This document shows positions 8,213 to 16,968 of a stretch of DNA of 64,000 nucleotides, one piece after another. The DNA is from Bacteroidota bacterium. GTDB taxonomy: Bacteria > Bacteroidota > Bacteroidia > Flavobacteriales > Flavobacteriaceae. Every line of letters starts with the position of its first letter. The first letter of the stretch is position 1. The notes beneath the pieces were generated by a model. That model did not search any database. It worked only from the letters and a program-made list of their open reading frames with translations, and had not been told where the DNA came from. The position numbers were made by a program, and so were the translations under genes. The stretch spans positions 186,001 through 250,000 of the forward strand of contig JAEWHE010000015.1 of assembly GCA_023387965.1 (NCBI GenBank). Reading direction: 5' to 3'.

Positions 8213-9478
8213 ATGGAATCAGTACAAGCAATAAAACAACGTTTTGAAATCATCGGGAATGATCCCAAGCTCAATCGTGCCATCGAAAAAGCCATTCAGG
8301 TTGCTCCAACGGATATTTCTGTCTTGGTAGCAGGCGAAAGTGGCGTCGGGAAAGAAAGCATCCCAAAAATAATTCATTCGTTATCGCATAGAAAACACGG
8401 AAAATACATTGCCGTAAACTGTGGCGCCATTCCCGAAGGAACCATTGATTCAGAACTTTTTGGCCACGAAAAAGGCGCGTTTACTGGAGCAACATCTACT
8501 CGAGAAGGTTATTTCGAAGTAGCCGACGGCGGAACTATTTTTTTAGATGAAGTAGGAGAATTGCCGCTAACCACGCAAGTTCGTTTACTTCGTGTACTCG
8601 AAAACGGCGAATTTATCAAAGTAGGATCGTCACAAGTACAAAAAACAAATGTTCGCATCGTAGCCGCAACAAACGTCAATATGTTTGATGCCATCGAAAA
8701 AGGAAAATTTCGAGAAGACCTTTATTACCGTTTAAGCACCGTGGACATTCAATTGCCGCCACTTCGCGACCGCAAAGACGACATACATTTATTGTTTAGA
8801 AAGTTTGCTTCAGATTTTGCTCACAAATACAAAATGCCACCTATAAAGTTAGACGATAATGCGGTGCAATTTTTATTGCAATTTCGCTGGAGCGGAAACA
8901 TTCGCCAATTGCGTAACGTTGCCGAACAAATTTCTGTGCTCGAAACCAATCGTGAAATTTCGGCAAATACTTTACAATCCTATCTTCCCGCGGAAGGCTC
9001 CAATCTTCCGGCGGTAGTTCGTGACAAAAAAAGCGAAAGTGATTTTAGCAACGAACGTGAAATTCTCTACAAAGTATTGTTCGACATGAAAAGTGATCTC
9101 AACGATCTCAAAAAACTCACGCTCGAACTCATGCAAAACGGAAGTACAAAAGTTCAGGAAAACAACAAAGGTCTTATCCAAAAAATATACGGAAACCAAC
9201 CTTCGACCGAAAAAAATTATAATTACCAAGAAGAATCGCCCGTTTCCGTTATCGCTACGCCAAAACATCAAGTAGAAGAATTTGACGACGAAAACGATGA
9301 AAATTTCACCTTTGCCGAGACCATCGAAGAAGAGGAAGTTTTGAAATTAGAAGAAAAAGAAATCGAAATGATCAAAAAATCACTCGAAAAAAACAAAGGC
9401 AAACGCAAAGCTGCCGCCGACGAACTCGGAATTTCAGAGCGAACACTTTACAGAAAAATCAAACAATTCAACCTGTAA
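8213..9478 (+). CDS. sigma-54-dependent activator without receiver domain
   Basis: A 421-residue bacterial enhancer-binding protein. The AAA+ domain starts almost at the N-terminus, with Walker A GESGVGKES (about residues 42-50). The sigma-54-contacting loop GAFTGA sits in GHEKGAFTGATS and Walker B is GGTIFLDEVGE. There is no receiver, GAF or PAS domain, so its activity must be set by partner proteins or expression level. A non-conserved linker rich in acidic residues (about 270-375) leads to a C-terminal Fis-type helix-turn-helix (AADELGISERTLYRKIKQF). It starts a run with lptE (3 bp gap), and this order is common in flavobacteria. Its regulon cannot be read from the window. Confidence 0.93.
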   Translation: MESVQAIKQRFEIIGNDPKLNRAIEKAIQVAPTDISVLVAGESGVGKESIPKIIHSLSHRKHGKYIAVNCGAIPEGTIDSELFGHEKGAFTGATSTREGYFEVADGGTIFLDEVGELPLTTQVRLLRVLENGEFIKVGSSQVQKTNVRIVAATNVNMFDAIEKGKFREDLYYRLSTVDIQLPPLRDRKDDIHLLFRKFASDFAHKYKMPPIKLDDNAVQFLLQFRWSGNIRQLRNVAEQISVLETNREISANTLQSYLPAEGSNLPAVVRDKKSESDFSNEREILYKVLFDMKSDLNDLKKLTLELMQNGSTKVQENNKGLIQKIYGNQPSTEKNYNYQEESPVSVIATPKHQVEEFDDENDENFTFAETIEEEEVLKLEEKEIEMIKKSLEKNKGKRKAAADELGISERTLYRKIKQFNL

Positions 9479-9481
9479 AAA

Positions 9482-9988
9482 ATGAAAATAGTACAAAAAA
9501 TAATCATCGTTTTCCTCATCGCTTTCAGCGTTAACAGTTGTGGCGTCTACAATTTCACAGGAGCAGGACCAATTGACGCAAGTACCTTTCAGGTGAATTT
9601 TTTTCAAAATAATGCCGACCTTATCGAACCCGGAATCGACCGTCGTTTCACGCTTCGCCTGCAAGATCTCATTCAAAACCAAACCAATCTTTCCCTCACA
9701 AACGAAGGCGGAGATTTAATTTACGAAGGCGAAATTGTCGATTATCGCATCGCACCAATGACCGCCACTGCCGATCAACGTGCCGCACAAAACCGCCTTA
9801 CCATCCGCATCAACGTGCGTTTCATCAACACCAAAAAAGAGGAAGAAAATTTCGAAAAACCCTTCTCGTTTTTCTACGATTACCCTGGAGAACAGCAACT
9901 TGTGGGAGCCGTTCTCAACACCGCACTCGACGAAATTTACGAACGCATCACCCAAGATATTTTCAACCAATCGTTGGCAAAGTGGTAA
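9482..9988 (+). CDS. lptE: LptE-family LPS assembly lipoprotein
   Basis: LptE plugs the LptD beta barrel and helps place lipopolysaccharide in the outer membrane. The 168-residue protein has a lipoprotein signal ending in VNSCGVYNFTG (lipobox Cys about residue 20). The usual LptE region follows, rising to ERFTLRLQDL-type sequence (here DRRFTLRLQDLIQNQTNLSL) and a GEIVDYRI beta strand. The ATG lies 3 bp after the sigma-54 activator stop. It is followed by a family 1 repeat copy that separates it from the TPR-like gene and secG. Confidence 0.88.
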   Translation: MKIVQKIIIVFLIAFSVNSCGVYNFTGAGPIDASTFQVNFFQNNADLIEPGIDRRFTLRLQDLIQNQTNLSLTNEGGDLIYEGEIVDYRIAPMTATADQRAAQNRLTIRINVRFINTKKEEENFEKPFSFFYDYPGEQQLVGAVLNTALDEIYERITQDIFNQSLAKW

Positions 9989-10011
9989 GATAAAAATAAT
10001 TTTGAGGAGCC

Positions 10012-10159
10012 GGGAACCCGTCGTCGCTGCAAGCCTTCGGGAAAAAAAATATTTTTCCATCTCCCGTCAGGAGCTTCTCCCGAAGGTTCGGGAGTCGCTC
10101 TGCCGGTTCGGGAAAAATAATTTTTTTTCACCTCAGGGCTTTCCGCTTTGCCGGGGCTA
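10012..10159 (+). repeat. repeat family 1, copy C (diverged)
   Basis: This is a diverged copy of the 150-160 bp element. It shows GCTGCAAG at 10026, an inner quasi-palindrome GAGCTTCTCCCGAA-GG-TTCGGGAGTCGCTC (10071-10100), then GGGCTTTCCGCT at 10136 and GGGGCTA at the end. The two arms of the inner hairpin disagree at two positions (TT on the left faces TC on the right), leaving an internal loop. It occupies almost the whole 198-bp gap between lptE and the next gene of the same orientation. Confidence 0.75.
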
Positions 10160-10186
10160 AGCCATACAAAACCTAAAGAATAAACC

Positions 10187-11161
10187 ATGAACATAGCCGA
10201 ATTTACAAACCTGTTGAGCCAACCCACCACCATCGGTGATCGCCAAACATTTTCCATGGAAAAACTCGTGGAAGAATTTCCCTATTTTCAAAGCGCAAGA
10301 GCCATTTATTTAAAAGGACTTTACAACCAAGACAGTTTTAAGTATAACCAGCAACTAAAGCTTACCGCCGCACATACAACCGACAGAAGCGTGCTTTTTG
10401 AATTCATCACTTCGGAAAATTTTATGGCAATCAACAAAGCCTTCCGTGACGAAAAAGAAGCCCGAATTCGTGAAATCATGGTCAATGATTTAGAAATAAT
10501 CCTTCCGCCGAAAACCGAAGAAACCAATCCTGAAAGTTTTGTTCCTAAAAATACTTTGGAACAATCCATTCTAACTTCCATCAAAGAAGCAACCCCAAAA
10601 GTAGAAGAAGCCCTTCCGGAAAACCAACCCGAAGACCAATTGGCAACCAGTGACACTTTTGCCGTAAAAAATAGCCCAGAAACCGAAGCGCCAATTGTAG
10701 AAAATACTCAAACAGCAGCCGAAGAAAATTTACAAATTGGCAAACCGTTAGAATTTTCTCGAACCGAAACACATTCTTTCCACGAATGGTTACAATTGGC
10801 CAGTTTTAAACCCATAGATCGGGAAGAAAAATCAGAAGTTGTTGAAAATTATGAACCTAAAACCGACGAAGATCCTGAAAAATTGCAGCAAGCCGCTTTA
10901 ATCGATAAATTTATTGAAACCAATCCCAAAATTGTTCCATCAAAAACAATTGCAGTAAATCCGCCGGTTTTAGAGCGTTCGTCAGTCGATAATTCCTATC
11001 TCATGACCGAAACTTTGGCGAAAGTTTACCTTGAGCAAAAAAAATATTCTAAAGCAATTCAAGCTTATGAAATTTTAATTTTGAAATATCCGGAAAAAAG
11101 TCATTTCTTTGCAGACCGAATTTTGGATATTAAGACGTTACAACAAAATAACAATAGTTAA
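10187..11161 (+). CDS. uncharacterised protein with C-terminal TPR-like motif
   Basis: This 324-residue protein is not a characterised family member. The first ~100 residues are a helical domain (EKLVEEFPYFQSARAIYLKG). A Pro/Glu-rich, probably disordered stretch follows (about 105-200, many EETNPE/PENQPEDQ segments). A short C-terminal helix pair resembles one TPR unit (LAKVYLEQKKYSKAIQAYEI). No signal peptide or membrane segment is seen. It ends 3 bp before secG, and the order lptE, this protein, secG recurs in flavobacteria, which hints at an envelope or secretion link. That link is inference only. Confidence 0.8.
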   Translation: MNIAEFTNLLSQPTTIGDRQTFSMEKLVEEFPYFQSARAIYLKGLYNQDSFKYNQQLKLTAAHTTDRSVLFEFITSENFMAINKAFRDEKEARIREIMVNDLEIILPPKTEETNPESFVPKNTLEQSILTSIKEATPKVEEALPENQPEDQLATSDTFAVKNSPETEAPIVENTQTAAEENLQIGKPLEFSRTETHSFHEWLQLASFKPIDREEKSEVVENYEPKTDEDPEKLQQAALIDKFIETNPKIVPSKTIAVNPPVLERSSVDNSYLMTETLAKVYLEQKKYSKAIQAYEILILKYPEKSHFFADRILDIKTLQQNNNS

Positions 11162-11164
11162 AAA

Positions 11165-11545
11165 ATGAGTACTTTCACAATTTTCTTGGTGTTGATCACC
11201 ATTGTTTGTTTTTTATTAGTTCTGGTAATTATGGTGCAAAACCCTAAAGGTGGCGGTTTGTCTTCAACTCTTGGAGGTGGTGGTCAAATCGGTGGCGTTC
11301 AAAAAACGTCGGACTTTTTGGATAAAAGTACTTGGACATTGGCAACTGCGCTAATTGTATTGATTTTACTTTCTGCATTAAGTTTTACAGGAACTTTTGG
11401 AGATTCTGGCTCAAAATTAATTGATCCAAGTGCTACTCCAGTTCAACAAGCTCCTGCAACAACTCCAGCTGATGGAACTGCTACACCAGCGACAACACCT
11501 GCAGCTACAACAGCTCCTGCAACACCAGCAGATACAGCTCAATAA
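11165..11545 (+). CDS. secG: preprotein translocase subunit SecG
   Basis: SecG is the small accessory subunit of the SecYEG channel in the inner membrane. The 126-residue protein shows two membrane helices (about residues 4-22 and 54-75). They enclose the conserved cytosolic loop MVQNPKGGGLSSTLGGGGQ. From about residue 90 there is a Pro/Ala/Thr-rich tail with repeated ATTPA and PATPA units, longer than in E. coli SecG (110 residues in total). A strong terminator follows the stop. Upstream gap is 3 bp. Confidence 0.95.
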   Translation: MSTFTIFLVLITIVCFLLVLVIMVQNPKGGGLSSTLGGGGQIGGVQKTSDFLDKSTWTLATALIVLILLSALSFTGTFGDSGSKLIDPSATPVQQAPATTPADGTATPATTPAATTAPATPADTAQ

Positions 11546-11562
11546 TAAAATTTGATTTTAGA

Positions 11563-11599
11563 AAAAATGCCAACATCTGACGTGTTGGCATTTTTTTTT
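11563..11599 (+). terminator. terminator after secG
   Basis: The inverted repeat AAAAAATGCCAACA / TGTTGGCATTTTTT has a 7-nt loop and ends in nine T residues. Confidence 0.9.
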
Positions 11600-11681
11600 A
11601 CACAAAATGTCACTTTCGTCAATTGGCATAATTTCTGACTAAATAGAAACAAAATATTAATATTAAAAACTTAAAATAATT

Positions 11682-11957
11682 ATGGCTTTAAACATTAAAC
11701 CATTATCGGATCGTGTTTTGGTTGAACCTGCTGCCGCTGAAACCAAAACTGCTTCAGGAATTTTTATTCCAGATACTGCAAAAGAAAAACCACAAAAAGG
11801 AACCGTTGTTGCCGTTGGAAATGGTACCAAAGACCACGACATGACTGTGAAAGTAGGCGATTCAGTTTTGTACGGAAAATATGCCGGAACAGAATTAAAA
11901 TTAGAAGGCAAAGATTATCTAATCATGCGTGAGGATGATATTTTGGCAATTATCTAA
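11682..11957 (+). CDS. groES: co-chaperonin GroES
   Basis: GroES is the heptameric lid of the GroEL chamber. The 91-residue protein is full length, starting MALNIKPLSDRVLVEPA. The mobile loop region is ETKTASGIFIPDTAKEKP (about residues 19-36) and the typical end is MREDDILAII. It is normally followed closely by groEL. Here a separate four-helix-bundle gene lies between the two, with about 460 bp from the groES stop to the groEL start. Upstream lies a possible stress promoter region after the secG terminator. Confidence 0.97.
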   Translation: MALNIKPLSDRVLVEPAAAETKTASGIFIPDTAKEKPQKGTVVAVGNGTKDHDMTVKVGDSVLYGKYAGTELKLEGKDYLIMREDDILAII

Positions 11958-12021
11958 AAGCTGTAGGCTTTAAGCTTTATGCCGTAAGCTTCACAACAAT
12001 ATAAAAATATACGCCACGATT

Positions 12022-12387
12022 ATGAGAGATTTTAAAAAATATGAAATTTGGCAATTAAGCCACTCTATAACATTAGAGATTTATAAAGTGACTGCTCATT
12101 TTCCAAAGGAAGAGCTTTACGGTTTAACAAGTCAAGTTAGACGAGCTTCTTCCTCTGTCCCAACCAATATTAGTGAGGGTTGTGGAAGAAGCAGCGATAA
12201 AGAGTTTAATCACTTTTTAAACATTGCTCTCGGTTCGGCTAATGAAACAGAATATGTTTTGATTTTATCTAAAGATTTATATTACATTGACGAAGATGTT
12301 GCCACAAATCTTTTGGAAAAAATCAACATTATTAAAAGTAAAATTTACAGTTTAAAACAAATATTAATGCAGAATGGAAAAGCTTAA
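12022..12387 (+). CDS. four-helix bundle protein (23S rRNA intervening-sequence type) inside groESL
   Basis: This 121-residue protein matches the S23 / four-helix-bundle family first met in 23S rRNA intervening sequences. It starts with KYEIWQLSHSITLEIYKVT, contains the signature LTSQVRRASSSVPTNISEG, and continues with an EFNHFLNIALGSANETEY segment. Family members form pentamers of four-helix bundles, and their role is unsettled. No 23S sequence surrounds it. The gene is flanked by AAGCTT-rich words (TAAGCTTTATGCC on the left at 11974-11986, AAAGCTTAATGCC on the right at 12384-12396). This suggests it arrived as a small unit between groES and groEL. It is in the same orientation as groEL and would be transcribed with it. 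Confidence 0.9.
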   Translation: MRDFKKYEIWQLSHSITLEIYKVTAHFPKEELYGLTSQVRRASSSVPTNISEGCGRSSDKEFNHFLNIALGSANETEYVLILSKDLYYIDEDVATNLLEKINIIKSKIYSLKQILMQNGKA

Positions 12388-12420
12388 AGCTTAATGCCTT
12401 CTGCCTAAAACAAAAATAAA

Positions 12421-14049
12421 ATGGCAAAAGAAATAAAATTTGATATTGAAGCACGCGACGGTTTAAAGCGTGGAGTTGACGCATTGGCAAATGCAGTAAA
12501 AGTAACTTTAGGACCAAAAGGTCGTAACGTGATTATTGGAAAATCTTTCGGTGGACCAACGGTTACTAAAGATGGTGTTTCTGTGGCAAAAGAAATTGAG
12601 TTGGAAGATACACTTGAAAACATGGGAGCTCAAATGGTGAAAGAAGTAGCTTCAAAAACCAACGATTTGGCTGGAGATGGAACGACTACTGCAACTGTTT
12701 TGGCACAAGCTATCGTAAAAGAAGGTTTGAAAAACGTTGCTGCGGGAGCAAACCCGATGGACTTAAAACGTGGAATCGACAAAGCGGTTGAAACAATCGT
12801 TGCAGATTTAGCAAAACAAGCTACTGAAGTTGGTTCTAACACTGATAAAATCAAACAAGTTGCGTCAATCTCAGCAAATAACGATGACGTAATTGGAGAA
12901 TTAATTGCCACTGCTTTTGGAAAAGTAGGAAAAGAAGGCGTGATTACAGTTGAAGAAGCAAAAGGGACTGACACTTACGTAGATGTTGTGGAAGGAATGC
13001 AGTTTGACAGAGGTTATCTTTCGCCATATTTTGTGACCAATTCAGAAAAAATGGAAGCAGAATTGGAAAGTCCTTACATTTTATTGTACGACAAAAAAGT
13101 ATCGTCGTTGAAAGAATTGCTTCCAATTTTGGAGCCAGTTGCGCAATCGGGAAAACCACTTTTGATCATTGCTGAAGATGTGGATGGCGAAGCACTTTCA
13201 ACTTTAGTGGTAAACAAATTAAGAGGCGCTTTGAAAATTGCTGCTGTAAAAGCACCAGGTTTTGGAGACAGAAGAAAAGCACTTTTAGAAGATATTGCCA
13301 TTCTTACAGGTGGAACCGTAATTGCTGAAGAGCAAGGTTACACGTTAGAAAATGCTACTCTTGAAATGCTTGGAACTGCAAAAAGAGTGAACATCAACAA
13401 AGACAATACAACAATCGTAAGTGGAGCTGGCGAAACTGAAATGATTCAAAACCGAGTGAATCAAATCAAGAGCCAAATGGAAACTACAACTTCTGAGTAT
13501 GACAAAGAAAAACTGCAAGAGCGTTTGGCGAAATTAGCCGGAGGAGTTGCGGTTCTTTACGTTGGAGCTGCTTCGGAAGTAGAAATGAAAGAGAAAAAAG
13601 ATAGAGTTGAAGATGCTTTGCATGCTACTCGTGCCGCGGTTGAAGAAGGAATTGTTGCAGGAGGAGGAGTTGCTTTGTTAAGAGCTAAAAATACTTTGAA
13701 AGATATTCAAGCAGACAATGCAGACGAAGCTACTGGAATTCAAATCGTAGCTCGTGCGGTTGAAGCGCCATTGAGAACAATCGTTGAAAACGCTGGTCTT
13801 GAGGGTTCTGTTGTGGTAGCGAAAGTTGCTGAAGGTTCGGGAGATTTTGGTTATAATGCCAAAACTGACGAATATGTGGACATGCTAAATTCTGGAATCA
13901 TCGATCCGAAAAAAGTAACTCGTGTGGCTTTAGAAAATGCTGCATCAGTTTCTGGAATGATTCTAACGACCGAATGCGCTTTAGTTGAAATCAAAGAAGA
14001 AAATGCTGGCGGAAACCCAATGGGTGGTGGAATGCCGGGAATGATGTAA
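12421..14049 (+). CDS. groEL: chaperonin GroEL
   Basis: GroEL forms the double-ring ATP-driven folding chamber. The 542-residue protein is full length, starting AKEIKFDIEARDGLKRGVDA. It carries the nucleotide-binding AGDGTTTATVLAQAI stretch (Asp about residue 86 in GDGTTT), an intact apical domain, and a Gly/Met tail (GGNPMGGGMPGMM). No disruption is seen. It follows the four-helix-bundle gene by 33 bp and has its own terminator. Confidence 0.98.
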   Translation: MAKEIKFDIEARDGLKRGVDALANAVKVTLGPKGRNVIIGKSFGGPTVTKDGVSVAKEIELEDTLENMGAQMVKEVASKTNDLAGDGTTTATVLAQAIVKEGLKNVAAGANPMDLKRGIDKAVETIVADLAKQATEVGSNTDKIKQVASISANNDDVIGELIATAFGKVGKEGVITVEEAKGTDTYVDVVEGMQFDRGYLSPYFVTNSEKMEAELESPYILLYDKKVSSLKELLPILEPVAQSGKPLLIIAEDVDGEALSTLVVNKLRGALKIAAVKAPGFGDRRKALLEDIAILTGGTVIAEEQGYTLENATLEMLGTAKRVNINKDNTTIVSGAGETEMIQNRVNQIKSQMETTTSEYDKEKLQERLAKLAGGVAVLYVGAASEVEMKEKKDRVEDALHATRAAVEEGIVAGGGVALLRAKNTLKDIQADNADEATGIQIVARAVEAPLRTIVENAGLEGSVVVAKVAEGSGDFGYNAKTDEYVDMLNSGIIDPKKVTRVALENAASVSGMILTTECALVEIKEENAGGNPMGGGMPGMM

Positions 14050-14066
14050 TTTATTTTGAAAATTCC

Positions 14067-14100
14067 AAAAAAAGGCGCAACTTACACTGCGTCTTTTTTT
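14067..14100 (+). terminator. terminator after groEL
   Basis: The inverted repeat AAAAAAGGCGCA / TGCGTCTTTTTT has an 8-nt loop and is followed by T-rich sequence. One G-T pair lies in the stem. Confidence 0.85.
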
Positions 14101-14136
14101 ATATTTAAAACTCTATAAATATTTGAGCCTCCCCAC

Positions 14137-16497
14137 ATGAGAAAAATTTTAGTTCTAGCTGTATCAGTATTTTTTTTAACGTTCCACAATAGTAATGCGC
14201 AAGAAATCGACTCTAAGAAACAAGCGATAGCCAAAGCCATTGAAGATTATTTTTTCTTGGAGCGGGAAAATATCCATGTTCAACCTAATAAATTTGTTTA
14301 TCTCTCAGACGAAAATATTTGGTTAAAAGGTTATGTGTACCACCGAAAAGAGAAAAAACCTTTTTTCACCACTACCAATATTTACGCAGTTTTGTACGAC
14401 GAAAATGGCACGCGAGTACAAGATAAACTTTTTTACGGCTCAAATGGTCGGTTTACGGGAAGTTTCGAATTAAATGAAAACTTTAAGACTGGCAAGTATT
14501 ACATCCAAACTTTTACCAATTGGATGAACAATTTTAAAGAAGATGAATCATCTGTTACTGAAATTGAAATTATTAACAAGACCGATAATTTTTTGATCAA
14601 AAGATCGAGTGCTGAGGTCAAAATCATTTTTTTTCCGGAAGGAGGAAATATTATTGAAGGAGTAAATAATTCAGTAGGAATTCATATTGCTGATTGTTTG
14701 GGTAAACCAATAAATATTCAAGATGTCAATTTATTAGACCAAGATAACAAGGTCATTCAAAAAATTAAAATCAGTAAAAATGGTTTTGGAAAATTTTTAG
14801 TTAATGGCGATTACCATTCCAAAAAAATTTCGTTTAAACATAACGACGTTACGGTTGAGCAGTTACTGCCAATCACATCTCAGGAAAAAATTGCGCTGGA
14901 AATCAACAATTATACTTTTGCCGATAAAACATTGGCAAAAATAAAAACCAGCCCAAAACATTTAGCTACGCTAAAGTCGGAAACAATTTACTTTGTGATT
15001 CAACAAGATAATAAATCGGTAATTTTAGATGTTAACTTCGCCGACAAAAATGAATTACTTCTCCCAATTGCTCAAGAAAATTTTTTCGAGGGCATAAATT
15101 TCATCAGAATTATTGATGGTAATAACAAACAATTGGCTTCAAGAATAATTTTTAAATATCCAAAAGAATCGCTTTCAGTTTCTTTTTTTGATGCAAAGAG
15201 AACCAGTAGCGATTTAGAAATTTCTGGAAAATTTAATGCGCAGCACGTAAGCGTAAGCATGTCAGTTTTACCCGAAAATTCTAAAGCAGGTTCGATGGAT
15301 TATGATATTTTCAATTCATTTTATTTTAAACCTTACTTGAAAAATAACATCTTAAATGCGAGTAATTACTTCAAGGACATTTCTAAAAATAAACAATACG
15401 AATTGGATTTGGCGCTACTAAGCCAAAGTTTAGACAAATACAATTGGTATGATATCACCTCTAATCCGCCAACCTCGAAATACCCTTTTGATTTCGGACT
15501 AAATTTAAAAGGTGTTGTAAATCAAGATCTTAAAAATAAAAATGTAAAAATCGAGATGGTAGCTCCACAAATTTTAATTGACGAGAGAACAACCGTAAAC
15601 GAAAAAAACGAATTTTATTTTAACAATCTTGTGGTTTCTGATTCGACTTGGTTGAGTTTTTCACTCATTCAGGATAATAAAAAATTACCGCTAAAAGTTT
15701 ATCCTCAAATTACAAATGGTAGAAAAACATTTAATAAAATCTTCGTTCCTGCTAAATCTGATTGCCCAATTATTGAAGAAAAAATAGTTTTCCCATTGCC
15801 AGATTTTGTAATGCAAAGCATCACTTTAGATGATATCGAAATCAGTTCGGTAACAAAAAAAAGAAAACTAAAATACGAAAATCACCTTGGAAACGACAAC
15901 CTTCGCGGTTACAAAGTAGGGGAAGACGATCACAAATTTTACATGGACGTTTTGCACTTTATTAGAAATAATGGTTTTGATGTTCCGGTAACGAGCCTGT
16001 CTTCTTCGGTACAAATTTATAGCCGCTCTAGAACCACATTAAATGGAGCACAATCGTATCCGCAATTGTTTATCGACAACGTTCAGCAAATGAATTTCGA
16101 TGTGCTTTTAGGAATGAAGATGGAAGAAATTGATGAAATTTATATCAATGCTCACGCCATTGTTCCATCCATTCGAAATCACATGGGATTGATTAAAATC
16201 TACCGCAAAATGGGTGGTCCAATCAATAATAAGAAAAGTAATATTGTAGGTTACGAAGTAAAAGATGGCTTCTCCCAAATTCAGAAATTTAAAAATAAAA
16301 GCTACGTAAATACTGTGGATGAAGGTTTTCAAAACTTCGGTGTAGTCAATTGGGTTCCGGATCTTTTAGTTCAGGAGGAAGCAACTTTTAAAGTAGAAAC
16401 GCCAACCATGATGCAGGAAAAAGTTCAGGTTTTAATCGAAGGTTTCTCTGCTGATGGAAAATTAATTTCCGAAATGGTTAAAATCAATTTGAATTAA
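14137..16497 (+). CDS. exported protein with plug-like C-terminal region, function unknown
   Basis: This 786-residue protein has a signal peptide (MRKILVLAVSVFFLTFHNSNAQ). After it comes a segment typical of large Bacteroidota surface proteins (PNKFVYLSDENIWLKGYVYH). That segment resembles macroglobulin-type MG2 domains, and further beta-rich repeats follow up to about residue 580. Residues ~610-700 resemble the plug domain of TonB-dependent receptors (YPQLFIDNVQQMNFDVLLG, then EEIDEIYIN), but no beta barrel follows. It is probably periplasmic or at the outer membrane. It sits alone between the groEL terminator and a bidirectional terminator. I recognise the family type but know of no assigned function. 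Confidence 0.8.
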   Translation: MRKILVLAVSVFFLTFHNSNAQEIDSKKQAIAKAIEDYFFLERENIHVQPNKFVYLSDENIWLKGYVYHRKEKKPFFTTTNIYAVLYDENGTRVQDKLFYGSNGRFTGSFELNENFKTGKYYIQTFTNWMNNFKEDESSVTEIEIINKTDNFLIKRSSAEVKIIFFPEGGNIIEGVNNSVGIHIADCLGKPINIQDVNLLDQDNKVIQKIKISKNGFGKFLVNGDYHSKKISFKHNDVTVEQLLPITSQEKIALEINNYTFADKTLAKIKTSPKHLATLKSETIYFVIQQDNKSVILDVNFADKNELLLPIAQENFFEGINFIRIIDGNNKQLASRIIFKYPKESLSVSFFDAKRTSSDLEISGKFNAQHVSVSMSVLPENSKAGSMDYDIFNSFYFKPYLKNNILNASNYFKDISKNKQYELDLALLSQSLDKYNWYDITSNPPTSKYPFDFGLNLKGVVNQDLKNKNVKIEMVAPQILIDERTTVNEKNEFYFNNLVVSDSTWLSFSLIQDNKKLPLKVYPQITNGRKTFNKIFVPAKSDCPIIEEKIVFPLPDFVMQSITLDDIEISSVTKKRKLKYENHLGNDNLRGYKVGEDDHKFYMDVLHFIRNNGFDVPVTSLSSSVQIYSRSRTTLNGAQSYPQLFIDNVQQMNFDVLLGMKMEEIDEIYINAHAIVPSIRNHMGLIKIYRKMGGPINNKKSNIVGYEVKDGFSQIQKFKNKSYVNTVDEGFQNFGVVNWVPDLLVQEEATFKVETPTMMQEKVQVLIEGFSADGKLISEMVKINLN

Positions 16498-16512
16498 AAA
16501 AAGTATTTTTTT

Positions 16513-16558
16513 ACAAAAAAAACACCCCAAAAAGTCAAACTAATCGGGGTGTTTTTTA
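16513..16558. terminator. bidirectional terminator
   Basis: AACACCCC / GGGGTGTT (16521-16528 and 16546-16553), with an A-run before and a T-run after, lies between two convergent genes and can serve both strands. Confidence 0.9.
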
Positions 16559-16577
16559 TTTTCCGCTTACGCAAAAT

Positions 16578-16937
16578 TTACTCCTGCTTAGAATTTGCCT
16601 TTCGTTCATACGAACAACACGTATGCAATTTGTTGTAATCTTCGTCAGTTGCGCGAACTTGTTTCGTATCATGGCCAGCTTTTGCAACGGCTTGCGAAAC
16701 CTTCAACGTGGAAGTTTTTTCTTCATTGATCAACACATGCAAAGTCTGATCGTCTTGATGCCATTCCGCAGATTTTACGCCACCAACGGAATAAGCTGCC
16801 TTCTCAATTCGCTTTTTACACATCTCACAGTTCCCTTGAACTTCAATATCGTGTTTGGCGTTTTTCTTCTTTTTTTCTTGTGCTTGAGTTGAAAAACTAA
16901 CAAGCATAATCATTGTGGCAAAAAATAAATTTTTCAT
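16578..16937 (-). CDS. secreted heavy-metal-associated (HMA) domain protein
   Basis: A 119-residue exported protein with signal peptide MKNLFFATMIMLVSFSTQAQ and a single HMA fold. The metal site is GNCEMCKKRIE (CxxC, about residues 37-40). A typical second strand follows (GGVKSAEWHQDDQTLHVLI), with a further HTCCSYERK Cys pair near the C-terminus. It is most likely a periplasmic copper or related soft-metal carrier. It is the last gene of a minus-strand trio with a TonB receptor (gap 31 bp) and an HYC_CC_PP protein, consistent with metal uptake or handling at the envelope. Confidence 0.9.
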   Translation of the reverse strand: MKNLFFATMIMLVSFSTQAQEKKKKNAKHDIEVQGNCEMCKKRIEKAAYSVGGVKSAEWHQDDQTLHVLINEEKTSTLKVSQAVAKAGHDTKQVRATDEDYNKLHTCCSYERKANSKQE

Positions 16938-16968
16938 TGAATATAAATTTTTAAAAATGATACTATAG

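Noticed and set aside
12022..12387. 23S rRNA intervening sequence
   Set aside because: The protein is of the type found in such sequences, but no rRNA sequence surrounds it; the neighbours are groES and groEL.
16513..16558. small regulatory RNA between convergent genes
   Set aside because: A bidirectional terminator is sufficient, and no promoter element is present.
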